From: Candidatus Solibacter sp.
Lineage (GTDB): Bacteria > Acidobacteriota > Terriglobia > Bryobacterales > Bryobacteraceae
NCBI GenBank assembly: GCA_017883345.1
Contig: JADGNT010000150.1
Coordinates: forward strand, 1-9,075
Length of the DNA: 9,075 nt
Direction: 5' to 3'
The notes beneath the pieces were generated by a model that saw only the letters and a program-made list of their open reading frames with translations, was not told the origin of the DNA and ran no database searches. Shown here one piece after another: positions 1-7,668 of this stretch (its first letter is position 1; every line of letters begins with the position of its first letter). A program made the position numbers and the translations under genes.

Positions 1-72
1 AGTAAACCATTTGCTTTTGGGGACGGCGCGGTCGCCGCCCGGCGTCAAGACCAAGGAGAGCGGCCTCTCATC

Positions 73-101
73 GCGACAGCCAGAGCGGGCACTCTCATAA
101 C
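73..101 (+). promoter_or_regulatory. Weak candidate promoter for the TonB-dependent receptor gene
   Basis: GCGACA (73-78) and CATAAC (96-101) are separated by 17 bases; each matches 4 of 6 positions of the sigma-70 -35 and -10 consensus. A start of transcription near 108 would leave a leader of about 15 bases carrying the strong GAGGAGG site at 111-117, five bases before the ATG. The match is modest and could be chance. No other convincing promoter is visible in the first 122 bases, and the real one may lie before the window. Confidence 0.25.
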
Positions 102-122
102 AAGTGTAAAGAGGAGGTTAAT

Positions 123-3100
123 ATGAATCCAAGAAGAAGGTGGGATAGCGTGAAGATTGCAATTCTTTCAGCAATTCTGCTGGCGCTGGTTACTCAACCG
201 ATGATGGCGCAATCGCAGAACATCAGCGGTACCGTTGTAGACGCGTCCGGCGGCGTCATTCCGGGGGCCGCGGTCAAGATCGTGGACGCGGCCAAGGGAG
301 GCACCGCACGAGAAACCAGCACTGATAACTTGGGCCGATTTCAGGCCATGAACATTCAGCCGGGCAACTATCTCGTCAATGTCGAGAAGACCGGGTTCAA
401 GAAGGCTGAACTCACGGTCACTTTGGACGTCAACTCCAAAATGGACGTTGGACAGATCAGCCTTGAGGTCGGCAACGTGACTGAGGCCGTGTCCGTGAAC
501 GCGGATACCACCCCTCTGGTCACCAGCAACACCATGGAAAAGGCCTTCCTGGTAGACCGGACCCAGATTTCGGAGTTGCCCATGAACGGACGGAACTGGG
601 TTTCCTTGATGAACACCGTCCCAGGCATGACCAGCAGCGCCCGCAACGATTTCGATGTGAACTTCAACGATGTGTCGCAGTTCCACGGCCTCGGCGGGCG
701 CGGTTCGCAGAACAATTTCTACCTGGACGGATCGCCGAATCTGGACGTCGGCGATAACCAGTCGCAGTACACGCAGCCCAGCATCGACTCCATTGCGGAA
801 TTCCGGGTCCTGCAAAGCAGCTTCAACGCCGAGTACGGCCGCAACGAAGGCATGGCCGTAGCGGTACAAACCAAGTCCGGCGCCGCCCGGTTCCATGGCA
901 CGGCATACGAATATCTGCGCAACGACGCGTTCGACGCCAAGTGCGTGTTGTGCAACACGCTGTCGCCGCGACTGCGCTACAACCAGTTCGGCGGCAATTT
1001 CAGCGGCTGGGTGCCGATACCGAAACTCTCGACCAAGGAGAACAAGAAGATGTTCTTCTTCTACAACCGGGAGATGACGCGCCGCGTCCTGCCCTCCAGT
1101 ACTTACGCGGACGTCCCCAACGCGAAAATCATGAGCGGAGATTTCAGCGCTTTTCTGACTGCCGTCCCCATGACGTATGCCCCGCAGTTCAAGACCGGCA
1201 CGGTCTTCCAGCCTGGGACCATCAAGCGCGACGGCTCCGGCAACATCATCGACGGGGTGCCCTTCGCGAACAACGTGGTTCCGCAATCGCTGTGGCAGCC
1301 GCTGAGCGCCAACATGCTGAAAGTCTATACGGGAATCCCCGGTTATGCGAGCCTCCCGGCCGCGCCGAACCCGGGGTATGCCCGGTACTTCTATAACAAT
1401 CCCAGCCGGCTGTGGAAGAACCAGGACCTGCTCCGCGTGGACTACGCGATCGGCAGCAGGATGAACACTTTCTTCCGTTGGGTGAACGACTACCAGAAAG
1501 AGCAAAACGAGAACGGGATCTGGACCGGCGAGCCTTTCCCGATCCAGCCGCAAATGCGGCCGAAGCCGGGCAGTTCATGGTCGTGGAATCTGGTGACTAC
1601 CTTCACGCCCTCGCTGGCATCGGAGACCATCCTGTCCTACAACCACCAGTCGCAATCGCTGTCGATCGTTGGCGACAATCCGCTCGATCGGAATAAGATG
1701 GGCGCCGCCTTCACTCAGCTCTATCCGAATGCCAACCTGACCAACTCGATTCCGGACGTGCAGGCGTCTCCCATTAGCTGGGGCCTCGGCGATCCGGGTT
1801 GGCACAACGATGGCAAGGACTGGGCCGTCACCGAAAACGTCTCGTTTGTGAAGCAGTCACACTCTTTCAAATTCGGCTTCTACTACAATCGCGACGACAA
1901 GAAGCAGACTGCCACCTGGCCGATGACCCCGAGCATCAATTTCAATTCCTCCGCTGCGATGCCGTTGGACACGGACAGCGGGCTGGCCAACATGATGCTG
2001 GGGAATTTCCAGAGCCTCAGCCAGAACAATGCGGCCATTTATCCTTACTTCCGCTTCCTGGCCTATGAGGCTTATGCCCAGGACAGTTGGAAGGTGAGCA
2101 AGCGCTTGACGGTGGAGTTAGGCATTCGGTTCGAGCACATCGTCCCAACCTTTACCGTCGTGCGGGGAGGCACTCCAGGCGGCGAAGGCACCTGGAAGCT
2201 CTACACGGTGGATCTCAGTAAGTACAGCGGCGGCAAACGGCCCGTCATCGATTTGAATAGCGGCAAGATTGTCGGCGACCCGATGACAGCCCTGTCGCCT
2301 TTGGGACTGGTCTGCGACCCGTGCTCCGGCGTGCCCCGAGGATTCTCCCCGGCCAAGAACCTGTTTGCGCCGCGGCTCGGCTTTGCGTACGACGTACTCG
2401 GCAACGGGAAGATGGCTCTGCGCGGCGGGTTCGGTGTTTTCCACGAACGCCTCCGCCAGAACAACTTTAACTTCGGCGCCGGCGGAAGTTGGCCGAACTC
2501 ATCCAATGCCTCGGCGCTCTACGGCAACGTCGCCAATATCGACACCAGCGTGACGGCAGGCACCCCGCAGATCACGCCACCGGGGTTGTCGGTCTGGTCC
2601 ACGGATAACACCATGCCCAGCATTTATTCGTGGTACCTGGGCGTCCAGAAAGAGCTGCCCGGCAAGTTCGCGCTGGACGTTTCCTATTCCGGCAACCACG
2701 CAATACACCTGATGGATCAGCGAAAGGTAAACGCCGTGGCGGCCAACACCTTTGTCTCTAACCCGAACCTGCGCCAGTCCGTCAATTTCAAGGACGACGC
2801 TCTTCGGCCATATTACGGCTGGGGCAGCTTGACGGCTGTCGAAACACTCGCTTACTCACGCTACGACGCGATGATGGTCCGCGTGAGCCGGCGCTTCGCC
2901 AACGGCCTTGCGGTCAACTTCAACTACACCCGGTCAAGGGCCATGGACATATTGGACAACGACTCCGACAACATCATCAACCCCTTCAACATTCGCCAGA
3001 ACTGGGGACCGGCTGGTTACGACCAGCCGAACGTATTCACTACCGACTTCGTCTACAGCCTTCCGAAGGTGAAGGGCTCTCTGGACAATCCGTTTGGCCG

Positions 3101-3575
3101 GACGGCCTTAAATGGTTGGGAAGTCACCGGAATGTTCCGGGCCCAATCGGGTGTACCGATCTCCATCGGCGCCAACGGCGATACCAAGGGCGTGGATTCG
3201 GGCAGCCAGTTCGCCAATCTCGTCGGTGACGCCTATGCGGGACAGAGCAAGACGCAGTGGCTCAACCCGGCCGCTTTCCAGCGTCCGGCCGATGGCCAGT
3301 ACGGAAGCCTCACAAGGAATGCGCTCCGCATGCCGGGCATCCGCAACGTTGACGCTAGCTTGATCAAGAACTTCGCTATCAGGGAAACCGCCAAAGTGGC
3401 TCTCCGTTGCGAAGTTTTCAACCTGTTCAACCATCCGCAGATCTGGAGTATCGACACCGGATTCTCGGCTGACAATCCGGGCGGCAATATCTCGAGCAGC
3501 AACAACAAATTCGGGCAGCCCAATCAGTGGCGAGAAGCCCGAATCCTCCAACTGGCTCTCAGATTGAGCTTCTAA
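123..3575 (+). CDS. Oar-like TonB-dependent outer-membrane receptor with carboxypeptidase-regulatory-like N-terminal domain
   Basis: Predicted outer-membrane gated transporter of 1150 residues; substrate unknown. Residues 1-29 form a signal peptide (basic MNPRRR start, hydrophobic core, MMA|QS cleavage). Residues about 32-117 form a carboxypeptidase-regulatory-like/Cna-B-type beta sandwich (SGTVVDASGGVIPGAAV, GRFQAMNIQPGNYLV). A plug follows, with ELPMNGRNW at 151-159, GGRGSQNNFYLDG, FNAEYGR at 234-240 and QTKSGAARFHG. A beta barrel fills about residues 260-1150, ends with an EVFNLFNHPQ block and closes on phenylalanine, as outer-membrane barrels do. I chose the ATG at 123 because GAGGAGG (111-117) lies five bases upstream and the signal peptide starts there. 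Families of this architecture are greatly expanded in Acidobacteriota and are often linked to polysaccharide or peptide uptake; that link is general knowledge, not shown here. No susC/susD-type partner or substrate enzyme lies beside it. Two CxxC pairs (274-277 and 731-734) are unusual for a barrel. The gene is intact and ends at its own terminator. Confidence 0.93.
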   Translation: MNPRRRWDSVKIAILSAILLALVTQPMMAQSQNISGTVVDASGGVIPGAAVKIVDAAKGGTARETSTDNLGRFQAMNIQPGNYLVNVEKTGFKKAELTVTLDVNSKMDVGQISLEVGNVTEAVSVNADTTPLVTSNTMEKAFLVDRTQISELPMNGRNWVSLMNTVPGMTSSARNDFDVNFNDVSQFHGLGGRGSQNNFYLDGSPNLDVGDNQSQYTQPSIDSIAEFRVLQSSFNAEYGRNEGMAVAVQTKSGAARFHGTAYEYLRNDAFDAKCVLCNTLSPRLRYNQFGGNFSGWVPIPKLSTKENKKMFFFYNREMTRRVLPSSTYADVPNAKIMSGDFSAFLTAVPMTYAPQFKTGTVFQPGTIKRDGSGNIIDGVPFANNVVPQSLWQPLSANMLKVYTGIPGYASLPAAPNPGYARYFYNNPSRLWKNQDLLRVDYAIGSRMNTFFRWVNDYQKEQNENGIWTGEPFPIQPQMRPKPGSSWSWNLVTTFTPSLASETILSYNHQSQSLSIVGDNPLDRNKMGAAFTQLYPNANLTNSIPDVQASPISWGLGDPGWHNDGKDWAVTENVSFVKQSHSFKFGFYYNRDDKKQTATWPMTPSINFNSSAAMPLDTDSGLANMMLGNFQSLSQNNAAIYPYFRFLAYEAYAQDSWKVSKRLTVELGIRFEHIVPTFTVVRGGTPGGEGTWKLYTVDLSKYSGGKRPVIDLNSGKIVGDPMTALSPLGLVCDPCSGVPRGFSPAKNLFAPRLGFAYDVLGNGKMALRGGFGVFHERLRQNNFNFGAGGSWPNSSNASALYGNVANIDTSVTAGTPQITPPGLSVWSTDNTMPSIYSWYLGVQKELPGKFALDVSYSGNHAIHLMDQRKVNAVAANTFVSNPNLRQSVNFKDDALRPYYGWGSLTAVETLAYSRYDAMMVRVSRRFANGLAVNFNYTRSRAMDILDNDSDNIINPFNIRQNWGPAGYDQPNVFTTDFVYSLPKVKGSLDNPFGRTALNGWEVTGMFRAQSGVPISIGANGDTKGVDSGSQFANLVGDAYAGQSKTQWLNPAAFQRPADGQYGSLTRNALRMPGIRNVDASLIKNFAIRETAKVALRCEVFNLFNHPQIWSIDTGFSADNPGGNISSSNNKFGQPNQWREARILQLALRLSF

Positions 3576-3601
3576 TTCCGCATTCGAGTCCTATTGCAAA
3601 G

Positions 3602-3635
3602 AGGCCCCGCTATCGAAGGATAGCGGGGCCTTTTT
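3602..3635 (+). terminator. Strong intrinsic (rho-independent) terminator after the receptor gene
   Basis: The arms AGGCCCCGCTATC (3602-3614) and GATAGCGGGGCCT (3619-3631) are exact reverse complements: 13 base pairs around a four-base GAAG loop. The 3' arm runs into TTTTT (3631-3635), and the stem can extend by pairing AAAG at 3598-3601 with the T run. It begins 27 bases after the TAA stop of the receptor. The A-rich 5' flank also makes it usable, less efficiently, on the opposite strand. It should insulate the bamA unit downstream. Confidence 0.95.
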
Positions 3636-3785
3636 GGGGTTTGGCTTCGTTCCGCCCACCCCCGCCGCCGCCCCACCCCAACCGGCGCCCTCACCCAAGT
3701 GAATGAGGAAAGATCGGCCGGTCAGACGCGCACCCACCCCCAAAAGCCTGTGCCACCCCTTCACACCTGTAGCCTGCTACACTCG

Positions 3786-3815
3786 TTGTCGATTGCCCCG
3801 AACATCCGCTAAAAT
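3786..3815 (+). promoter_or_regulatory. Candidate sigma-70-type promoter for bamA-skp
   Basis: TTGTCG (3786-3791, four of six consensus bases) and TAAAAT (3810-3815, five of six) are 18 bases apart. Transcription would start near 3822, giving a leader of about 90 bases before the bamA ATG. It sits in the only sizeable non-coding gap before bamA, downstream of the receptor terminator, where a new promoter is needed. In enterobacteria bamA and skp are under envelope-stress sigma-E control; I see no convincing sigma-E type GAACTT element here. Confidence 0.5.
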
Positions 3816-3896
3816 AATGGCTTACCATCTTTGGAACCTCAACTGTACTTGTGAAACCGTTGCCTGTGTCTCAACGTCATCGTAACTGCGCAGAGT

Positions 3897-3903
3897 GGAA
3901 AGG
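3897..3903 (+). promoter_or_regulatory. Ribosome binding site fixing the bamA start
   Basis: GGAAAGG lies nine bases before the ATG at 3913. The open frame also has a GTG at 3895, but that would place this purine-rich site inside the coding region and would add MERYAC ahead of a normal signal peptide. The site therefore favours 3913. Confidence 0.6.
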
Positions 3904-3912
3904 TATGCTTGC

Positions 3913-6900
3913 ATGAAGTTTTTCAGGCGTCTCCGCCTGGTCGTGATCCCGGCCTGTTTCTGCGTAATCTCCATCTGCCCGGCGCTGTTCGCCCAGGCGC
4001 CCGCCCAGCAGCCGCCCGCGCAGCCGCGGCCGCCGGCGCAGCCGCAGTCGGAGCCACAGACGCCGCCCCCCGCGACCCCGCCGAAGCCCAGTCCCTTCGA
4101 GACCATTCCCTCCGCGCCGCAGCCCACGCCGCCCGCGACTCCGCCGGCCGTTCCGGCGGCGGCGCCCGCCGCCCAGCCAGGGCAGCGCCCGCAATTGGAA
4201 GCGCCCAAGGAAGCGGCCGCGCCCGCCGCGAACCCGGCCGGCCAGGTGATTGAAAGCTTTGAATTCCGCGGCGCCAAGCGGGTGCCGCAAGACACCCTGA
4301 AGGCGCTGATCGTTTCCAAGCCGGGCGACATCTACAACGAAGAGACGCTGCGCCGCGATTTCATGATCTTGTGGAACCAGGGGCGCTTCGACGATATCCG
4401 GCTGGAAACCGAACCCGGCCGCACTGGACTGATCGTGCGCTTCGTGGTCACCGAGCGGCGCGTCATCCGCTCCATCGAGTACCCGGGCGCCAAGAGCGTG
4501 ACGGTTTCCGAAATCCTGGATCGCTTCAAGGAACGCAAGGTCGGGCTCAGCGTGGAATCGCAGTACGACCCCAACAAGATTCAGCGTGCCGCCGTGGTCC
4601 TCAAGGAATTTCTGGCGGAACGCGGCCGGCAATACGCCACGGTGGATCCCGAGATCGAACAGATTCCGCCCTCGTCCCTGAAGGTTTCGTTCGTGGTCAA
4701 TGAAGGCCCCAAGGTGAAGGTGGGCAACATCGACATCACGGGCAACACCGAAAAAGACGACCGGTGGGTGATCCGCAACATGAAGAACTCCAAGGGCATC
4801 GGTGTCCCGCACTCGATTTATTTCGAGCGCATCTTCCCCGCCACCTTCGACCGCAACAAGCTCGAAGAGGACAAGGAGCGCGTCCGTCAGGCTTATCAGG
4901 ATGCCGGGTATTTCACGGCCAAGACACTGGAAGAGTCGATCGATATCCAGCACCGCGGCGGGAAGGGCTGGCGGCTGCCGCTCCTCAAGATGAACCTGCC
5001 CGGGATCACGGCCGATATCACGCTTCCGGTGGAAGAAGGCAAGCTGTACCATCTGCGCAACATGAACTTCACCGGGGTGAAGCTGTTCCGCACGCCCGAA
5101 GTGCTGATGAAGCCGCTCTTCGGCATGACCACCGGCGACATCTTCTCCACCGACAAGCTGCGCAAGGGTATCGAGAACATGCGCAAGCTGTACGGCAAGT
5201 TCGGCTATGTCGATTTCGTCCCGGAGCCGGATTTCCATCCAGCCGAGGACGGCAGCGACCAGATCGATCTCACGCTGACCGCCGACGAAGGCAAGCAGTT
5301 CTTTATCCGGCGTATCGATTTCTCGGGCAACACCACGACGCGCGATAAAGTGATCCGCCGCGAAATCCTGCTCGACGAAGGCGAGATATTCAATACCGAG
5401 CTGTGGGACTACAGCGTGCTGCGCCTCAACCAGCTCGGCTATTTCGAAATGCTGAAGAAGGAAGAAGCCGCCGACATCAAGCGCAATCCGCAGTCCAACA
5501 CGGTGGACATCACCCTCAAGGTGAAGGAGCGCGGCAAGAACTCGGTGGGTCTCAACGGCGGCGTGAGCGGCATTGCGGGCAGCTTCGTCGGGTTCAACTA
5601 TTCCACCAACAACTTCCTGGGCCTGGGCGAGACCCTGTCGCTCGAAAGCCAACTCGGCACGCGTATGCGCGATGTCAGCCTGGGATTCACGGAACCCTAC
5701 TTCCTGGACCGCCCGCTGCAACTCGGCTTCGTGGTCTACCTGCGCCGTTTCAACTTCGATCAGGGCCGCGAGGCTTCGATTCTGTCGGGCTCCAACCTGA
5801 TCCCGCTTTACAACCAATTGGGTTCGCAGAACCTGCTGAACTACACGCAGAACAGCCACGGATTTTCGGTTTCGGCGACCTATCCCATCAAACGCAGTTT
5901 CGCCCGGGTGGGCGTCACCTACGGGTTCGACATTTCCAATGTCGTCACCACCACCGATGCGGCGAAGGCCTACTTCACGTACATCAATTTCAGCGGCGTC
6001 GCCGGGCCGAATTCGCTCAGCGGAATTCGCACCAGCCACATCGTTCCGTCCTATACGTACAACACGGTCAATCATCCGATCTCGCCGACCGCCGGGCGGA
6101 GCCTGTTCATCTCCACCGATTTCGCGGGCAGCATTCTGGGCGGCAACATCAATACGGTCCGGCCGTCGGTGGACGTGAAGTACTTTAAGCAGGCGCCCTG
6201 GCATCGCAGTCATATCCTGGCTTTCCACGCACTGGGCTCCCTGATCACCGGCTACGGCGGCAAGTTCATCGCGCCGTTCTCGCGCACCTACATCGGCGGC
6301 GAGCAGGATGTCCGCGGCTTCGAGATTTGGGGCATCACGCCCATCGCCTATGTCGCCTCCAGCGCCAGCGTCAACGTGTTGAACGACGACGGCAGCCCGC
6401 GCACGCAGAAGGTGATTCAAAACGGCGTGGTGACCAGCACGCCGGTCACCATGACGGTTCCGCGTTATCAGCTCATCACGCCTGGCGGTGACACCCAGGT
6501 GGTGACCAACTTCGAATACCGCATTCCGATTGTCGGGCCGGTCACCATGGCGATCTTCGGGGATGCCGGTATGAACAGGATCCTGCGCCCGAGCCAACTT
6601 ACGATGGATCCGAGCCGCGTTTCCGATCTCAACAATCAGTTCCCGCAGGCCGGTTTCGACGGCAAAGTGCTCATCGCTCCGGGTACGCAGAGGATTCGCG
6701 TTTCCACCGGGTTGGAACTTCAGGTGATGCTGCCCGTGGTGAACGCACCCTTCCGCCTCTACTGGGCTTACAACCCTTCGGTGGTCCGCGAGACCCTGCA
6801 ACCGCCCATCGTGGCCGACCGCTCTTCGTTCCCCAACCAGAACACATTCATCAATTCCGTGGTGAACTTCGGGCAGCCGTTCCCCTACCTCGAAAAACGG

Positions 6901-6936
6901 TCGATGTTCAAATTTACGATTGGCCGGACGTTCTAG
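3913..6936 (+). CDS. bamA: Outer-membrane protein assembly factor BamA (Omp85 family), with long Pro/Ala-rich N-terminal arm
   Basis: Core component of the BAM complex, which folds and inserts beta-barrel proteins into the outer membrane. With the ATG at 3913 it has 1007 residues, longer than the roughly 800 usual for proteobacterial BamA. Residues 1-27 are a signal peptide (MKFFRRLR start, LFA|QA cleavage). Residues 28-111 form a low-complexity arm, about one third proline and otherwise mainly Ala and Gln. Five POTRA domains follow at about 112-183, 184-266, 267-379, 380-463 and 464-540; several show the typical start with a glycine turn (FEFRGAKRV, IDITGNTEKD, IDFSGNTTTRDKV). POTRA3 carries an extra segment at 347-364. 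The 16-strand barrel spans about 544-1007, includes the diagnostic VRGF motif of loop 6 (800-803), and ends in phenylalanine as a beta signal should. skp follows after 54 bases, the classic pairing. The alternative start is GTG 3895, six residues longer. TamA or a generic Omp85 is less likely because of the five POTRAs and the skp neighbour. Confidence 0.96.
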   Translation: MKFFRRLRLVVIPACFCVISICPALFAQAPAQQPPAQPRPPAQPQSEPQTPPPATPPKPSPFETIPSAPQPTPPATPPAVPAAAPAAQPGQRPQLEAPKEAAAPAANPAGQVIESFEFRGAKRVPQDTLKALIVSKPGDIYNEETLRRDFMILWNQGRFDDIRLETEPGRTGLIVRFVVTERRVIRSIEYPGAKSVTVSEILDRFKERKVGLSVESQYDPNKIQRAAVVLKEFLAERGRQYATVDPEIEQIPPSSLKVSFVVNEGPKVKVGNIDITGNTEKDDRWVIRNMKNSKGIGVPHSIYFERIFPATFDRNKLEEDKERVRQAYQDAGYFTAKTLEESIDIQHRGGKGWRLPLLKMNLPGITADITLPVEEGKLYHLRNMNFTGVKLFRTPEVLMKPLFGMTTGDIFSTDKLRKGIENMRKLYGKFGYVDFVPEPDFHPAEDGSDQIDLTLTADEGKQFFIRRIDFSGNTTTRDKVIRREILLDEGEIFNTELWDYSVLRLNQLGYFEMLKKEEAADIKRNPQSNTVDITLKVKERGKNSVGLNGGVSGIAGSFVGFNYSTNNFLGLGETLSLESQLGTRMRDVSLGFTEPYFLDRPLQLGFVVYLRRFNFDQGREASILSGSNLIPLYNQLGSQNLLNYTQNSHGFSVSATYPIKRSFARVGVTYGFDISNVVTTTDAAKAYFTYINFSGVAGPNSLSGIRTSHIVPSYTYNTVNHPISPTAGRSLFISTDFAGSILGGNINTVRPSVDVKYFKQAPWHRSHILAFHALGSLITGYGGKFIAPFSRTYIGGEQDVRGFEIWGITPIAYVASSASVNVLNDDGSPRTQKVIQNGVVTSTPVTMTVPRYQLITPGGDTQVVTNFEYRIPIVGPVTMAIFGDAGMNRILRPSQLTMDPSRVSDLNNQFPQAGFDGKVLIAPGTQRIRVSTGLELQVMLPVVNAPFRLYWAYNPSVVRETLQPPIVADRSSFPNQNTFINSVVNFGQPFPYLEKRSMFKFTIGRTF

Positions 6937-6976
6937 CCTGATGCGGCTGGCGGCAATATGGTAGTATTTTCACACT

Positions 6977-6982
6977 TAGGAG
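6977..6982 (+). promoter_or_regulatory. Ribosome binding site fixing a TTG start for skp
   Basis: TAGGAG lies eight bases upstream of the TTG at 6991. The only in-frame ATG, at 6958, has no purine-rich site before it and would put MVVFSHLGVFS in front of a complete signal peptide. A weak -10-like TAGTAT (6962-6967) overlaps that upstream ATG, which also fits a non-coding role for these bases. Confidence 0.65.
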
Positions 6983-6990
6983 TTTTCAGC

Positions 6991-7614
6991 TTGAAGAAGA
7001 ATTTTGTTGTTTTTCCCGCCTTGGTTCTCGGCATGGCCGCGATGGTTCATGCCCAGACGCCGGCCAAGGTGGCCATCATCCACGTGCAGAACGCCATTCT
7101 GCAGACCAAGGACGGGCAGAAGGCCGCTGGCGACCTGCAGGGCCGGTTTAAGCCCAAGAAGGACGCTCTCGATAAGAAGCAGGCCGACATTGCGGCCCTG
7201 CAGGACACGTTGCGCAAAGGCAGCGCCACCATGAGCGAAGAGGCCAAGGCCAAGCTCATGCGCGACATCGATGCCAACAACAAGAGCTTGCAGCGCGATA
7301 CCGAAGATGCCCAGGCCGATCTGGACGCGGAACAGGGCAAGATCATGCAGGAGTTGGGCAATAAGGTGATGGCCGTGTTGGAAAAGTTCGCCACCGCCAA
7401 CGGCTACGCCCTGGTGCTGGACGTCAGCAATCCGCAGACTCCGGTGCTGTGGGCGTCTCAGACCATTGATATCACCAGCGACATCGTGAAGCTCTACGAC
7501 CAGGCCAACCCGGGCACCGCTGCTCCGGGCGCGGCAAAGGCGCCCGCCGCTGCCGCTCCCGTGGCTCCGAGGCCAACCCCGGCCGCGCCTACTCCGGCTC
7601 CGAAGAAAAAGTAA
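6991..7614 (+). CDS. skp: OmpH/Skp-family periplasmic chaperone with Pro/Ala-rich C-terminal tail, TTG start
   Basis: Periplasmic holdase for unfolded outer-membrane proteins on their way to BamA. The chosen TTG start gives 207 residues: signal peptide 1-21 (MKKNFVVF start, VHA|QT cleavage), then a short beta strand AKVAIIHVQNAI (25-36). A long charged helical coiled-coil region follows at about 45-130, rich in Lys, Asp, Gln and Ala (KKDALDKKQADIAALQDTL, SEEAKAKLMRDIDANNKSL). The return segment is VLEKFATANGYALVLDVS and a final strand block VLWASQTIDITSDIVKLYDQ. This order of strand, helical hairpin and strand is the OmpH fold that trimerises into a jellyfish shape. The core matches the usual 140-160 mature residues; the extra tail at 174-207 is almost all Pro and Ala and ends KKK. 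The gene starts 54 bases after bamA, with no terminator between, so co-transcription is likely. lpxD and fabZ, common next genes in other phyla, do not follow. Confidence 0.9.
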   Translation: MKKNFVVFPALVLGMAAMVHAQTPAKVAIIHVQNAILQTKDGQKAAGDLQGRFKPKKDALDKKQADIAALQDTLRKGSATMSEEAKAKLMRDIDANNKSLQRDTEDAQADLDAEQGKIMQELGNKVMAVLEKFATANGYALVLDVSNPQTPVLWASQTIDITSDIVKLYDQANPGTAAPGAAKAPAAAAPVAPRPTPAAPTPAPKKK

Positions 7615-7644
7615 CCCTGTCCCCCGGTTTGCCTGCCGAAGCGG

Positions 7645-7650
7645 TACAAT
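7645..7650 (+). promoter_or_regulatory. Candidate -10 element for the secreted unknown protein
   Basis: TACAAT matches five of six bases of the sigma-70 -10 consensus and sits 19 bases before the ATG at 7669. Transcription would start close to 7657, leaving a very short leader that begins at the AGGGGG ribosome binding site (7657-7662). No good -35 hexamer is found at the right distance, so this is tentative. Read-through from skp is equally possible, since no terminator is seen in 7615-7668. Confidence 0.35.
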
Positions 7651-7668
7651 TCCGTCAGGGGGTTTGCC

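Noticed and set aside
24..37. CGGCG/CGCCG hairpin in the leader of the receptor gene
   Set aside because: Five base pairs in very GC-rich DNA is expected by chance; no T run and no riboswitch-like conserved core.
168..1553. 461-codon minus-strand frame opposite the receptor gene
   Set aside because: Same codon-aligned shadow effect; no recognisable protein features, and the plus-strand receptor accounts for the region.
3703..3885. 60-codon plus-strand frame before bamA
   Set aside because: It overlaps the candidate bamA promoter, has no good ribosome binding site, and its composition is not protein-like.
3913..3981. BamA as a lipoprotein, because cysteines occur at residues 15, 17 and 22 of the leader
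   Set aside because: IPAC and ISIC do not fit a lipobox, the first has too short a hydrophobic stretch before it, and LFA|QA is a normal signal peptidase I site.
3877..6801. 974-codon open frame on the minus strand opposite bamA
   Set aside because: It is codon-aligned with bamA, so its stops would need TTA, CTA or TCA codons in bamA, which a GC-rich gene rarely uses. The translation is Arg/Asp/His/Gly-rich with no domain, signal or motif, while bamA on the other strand is unmistakable.
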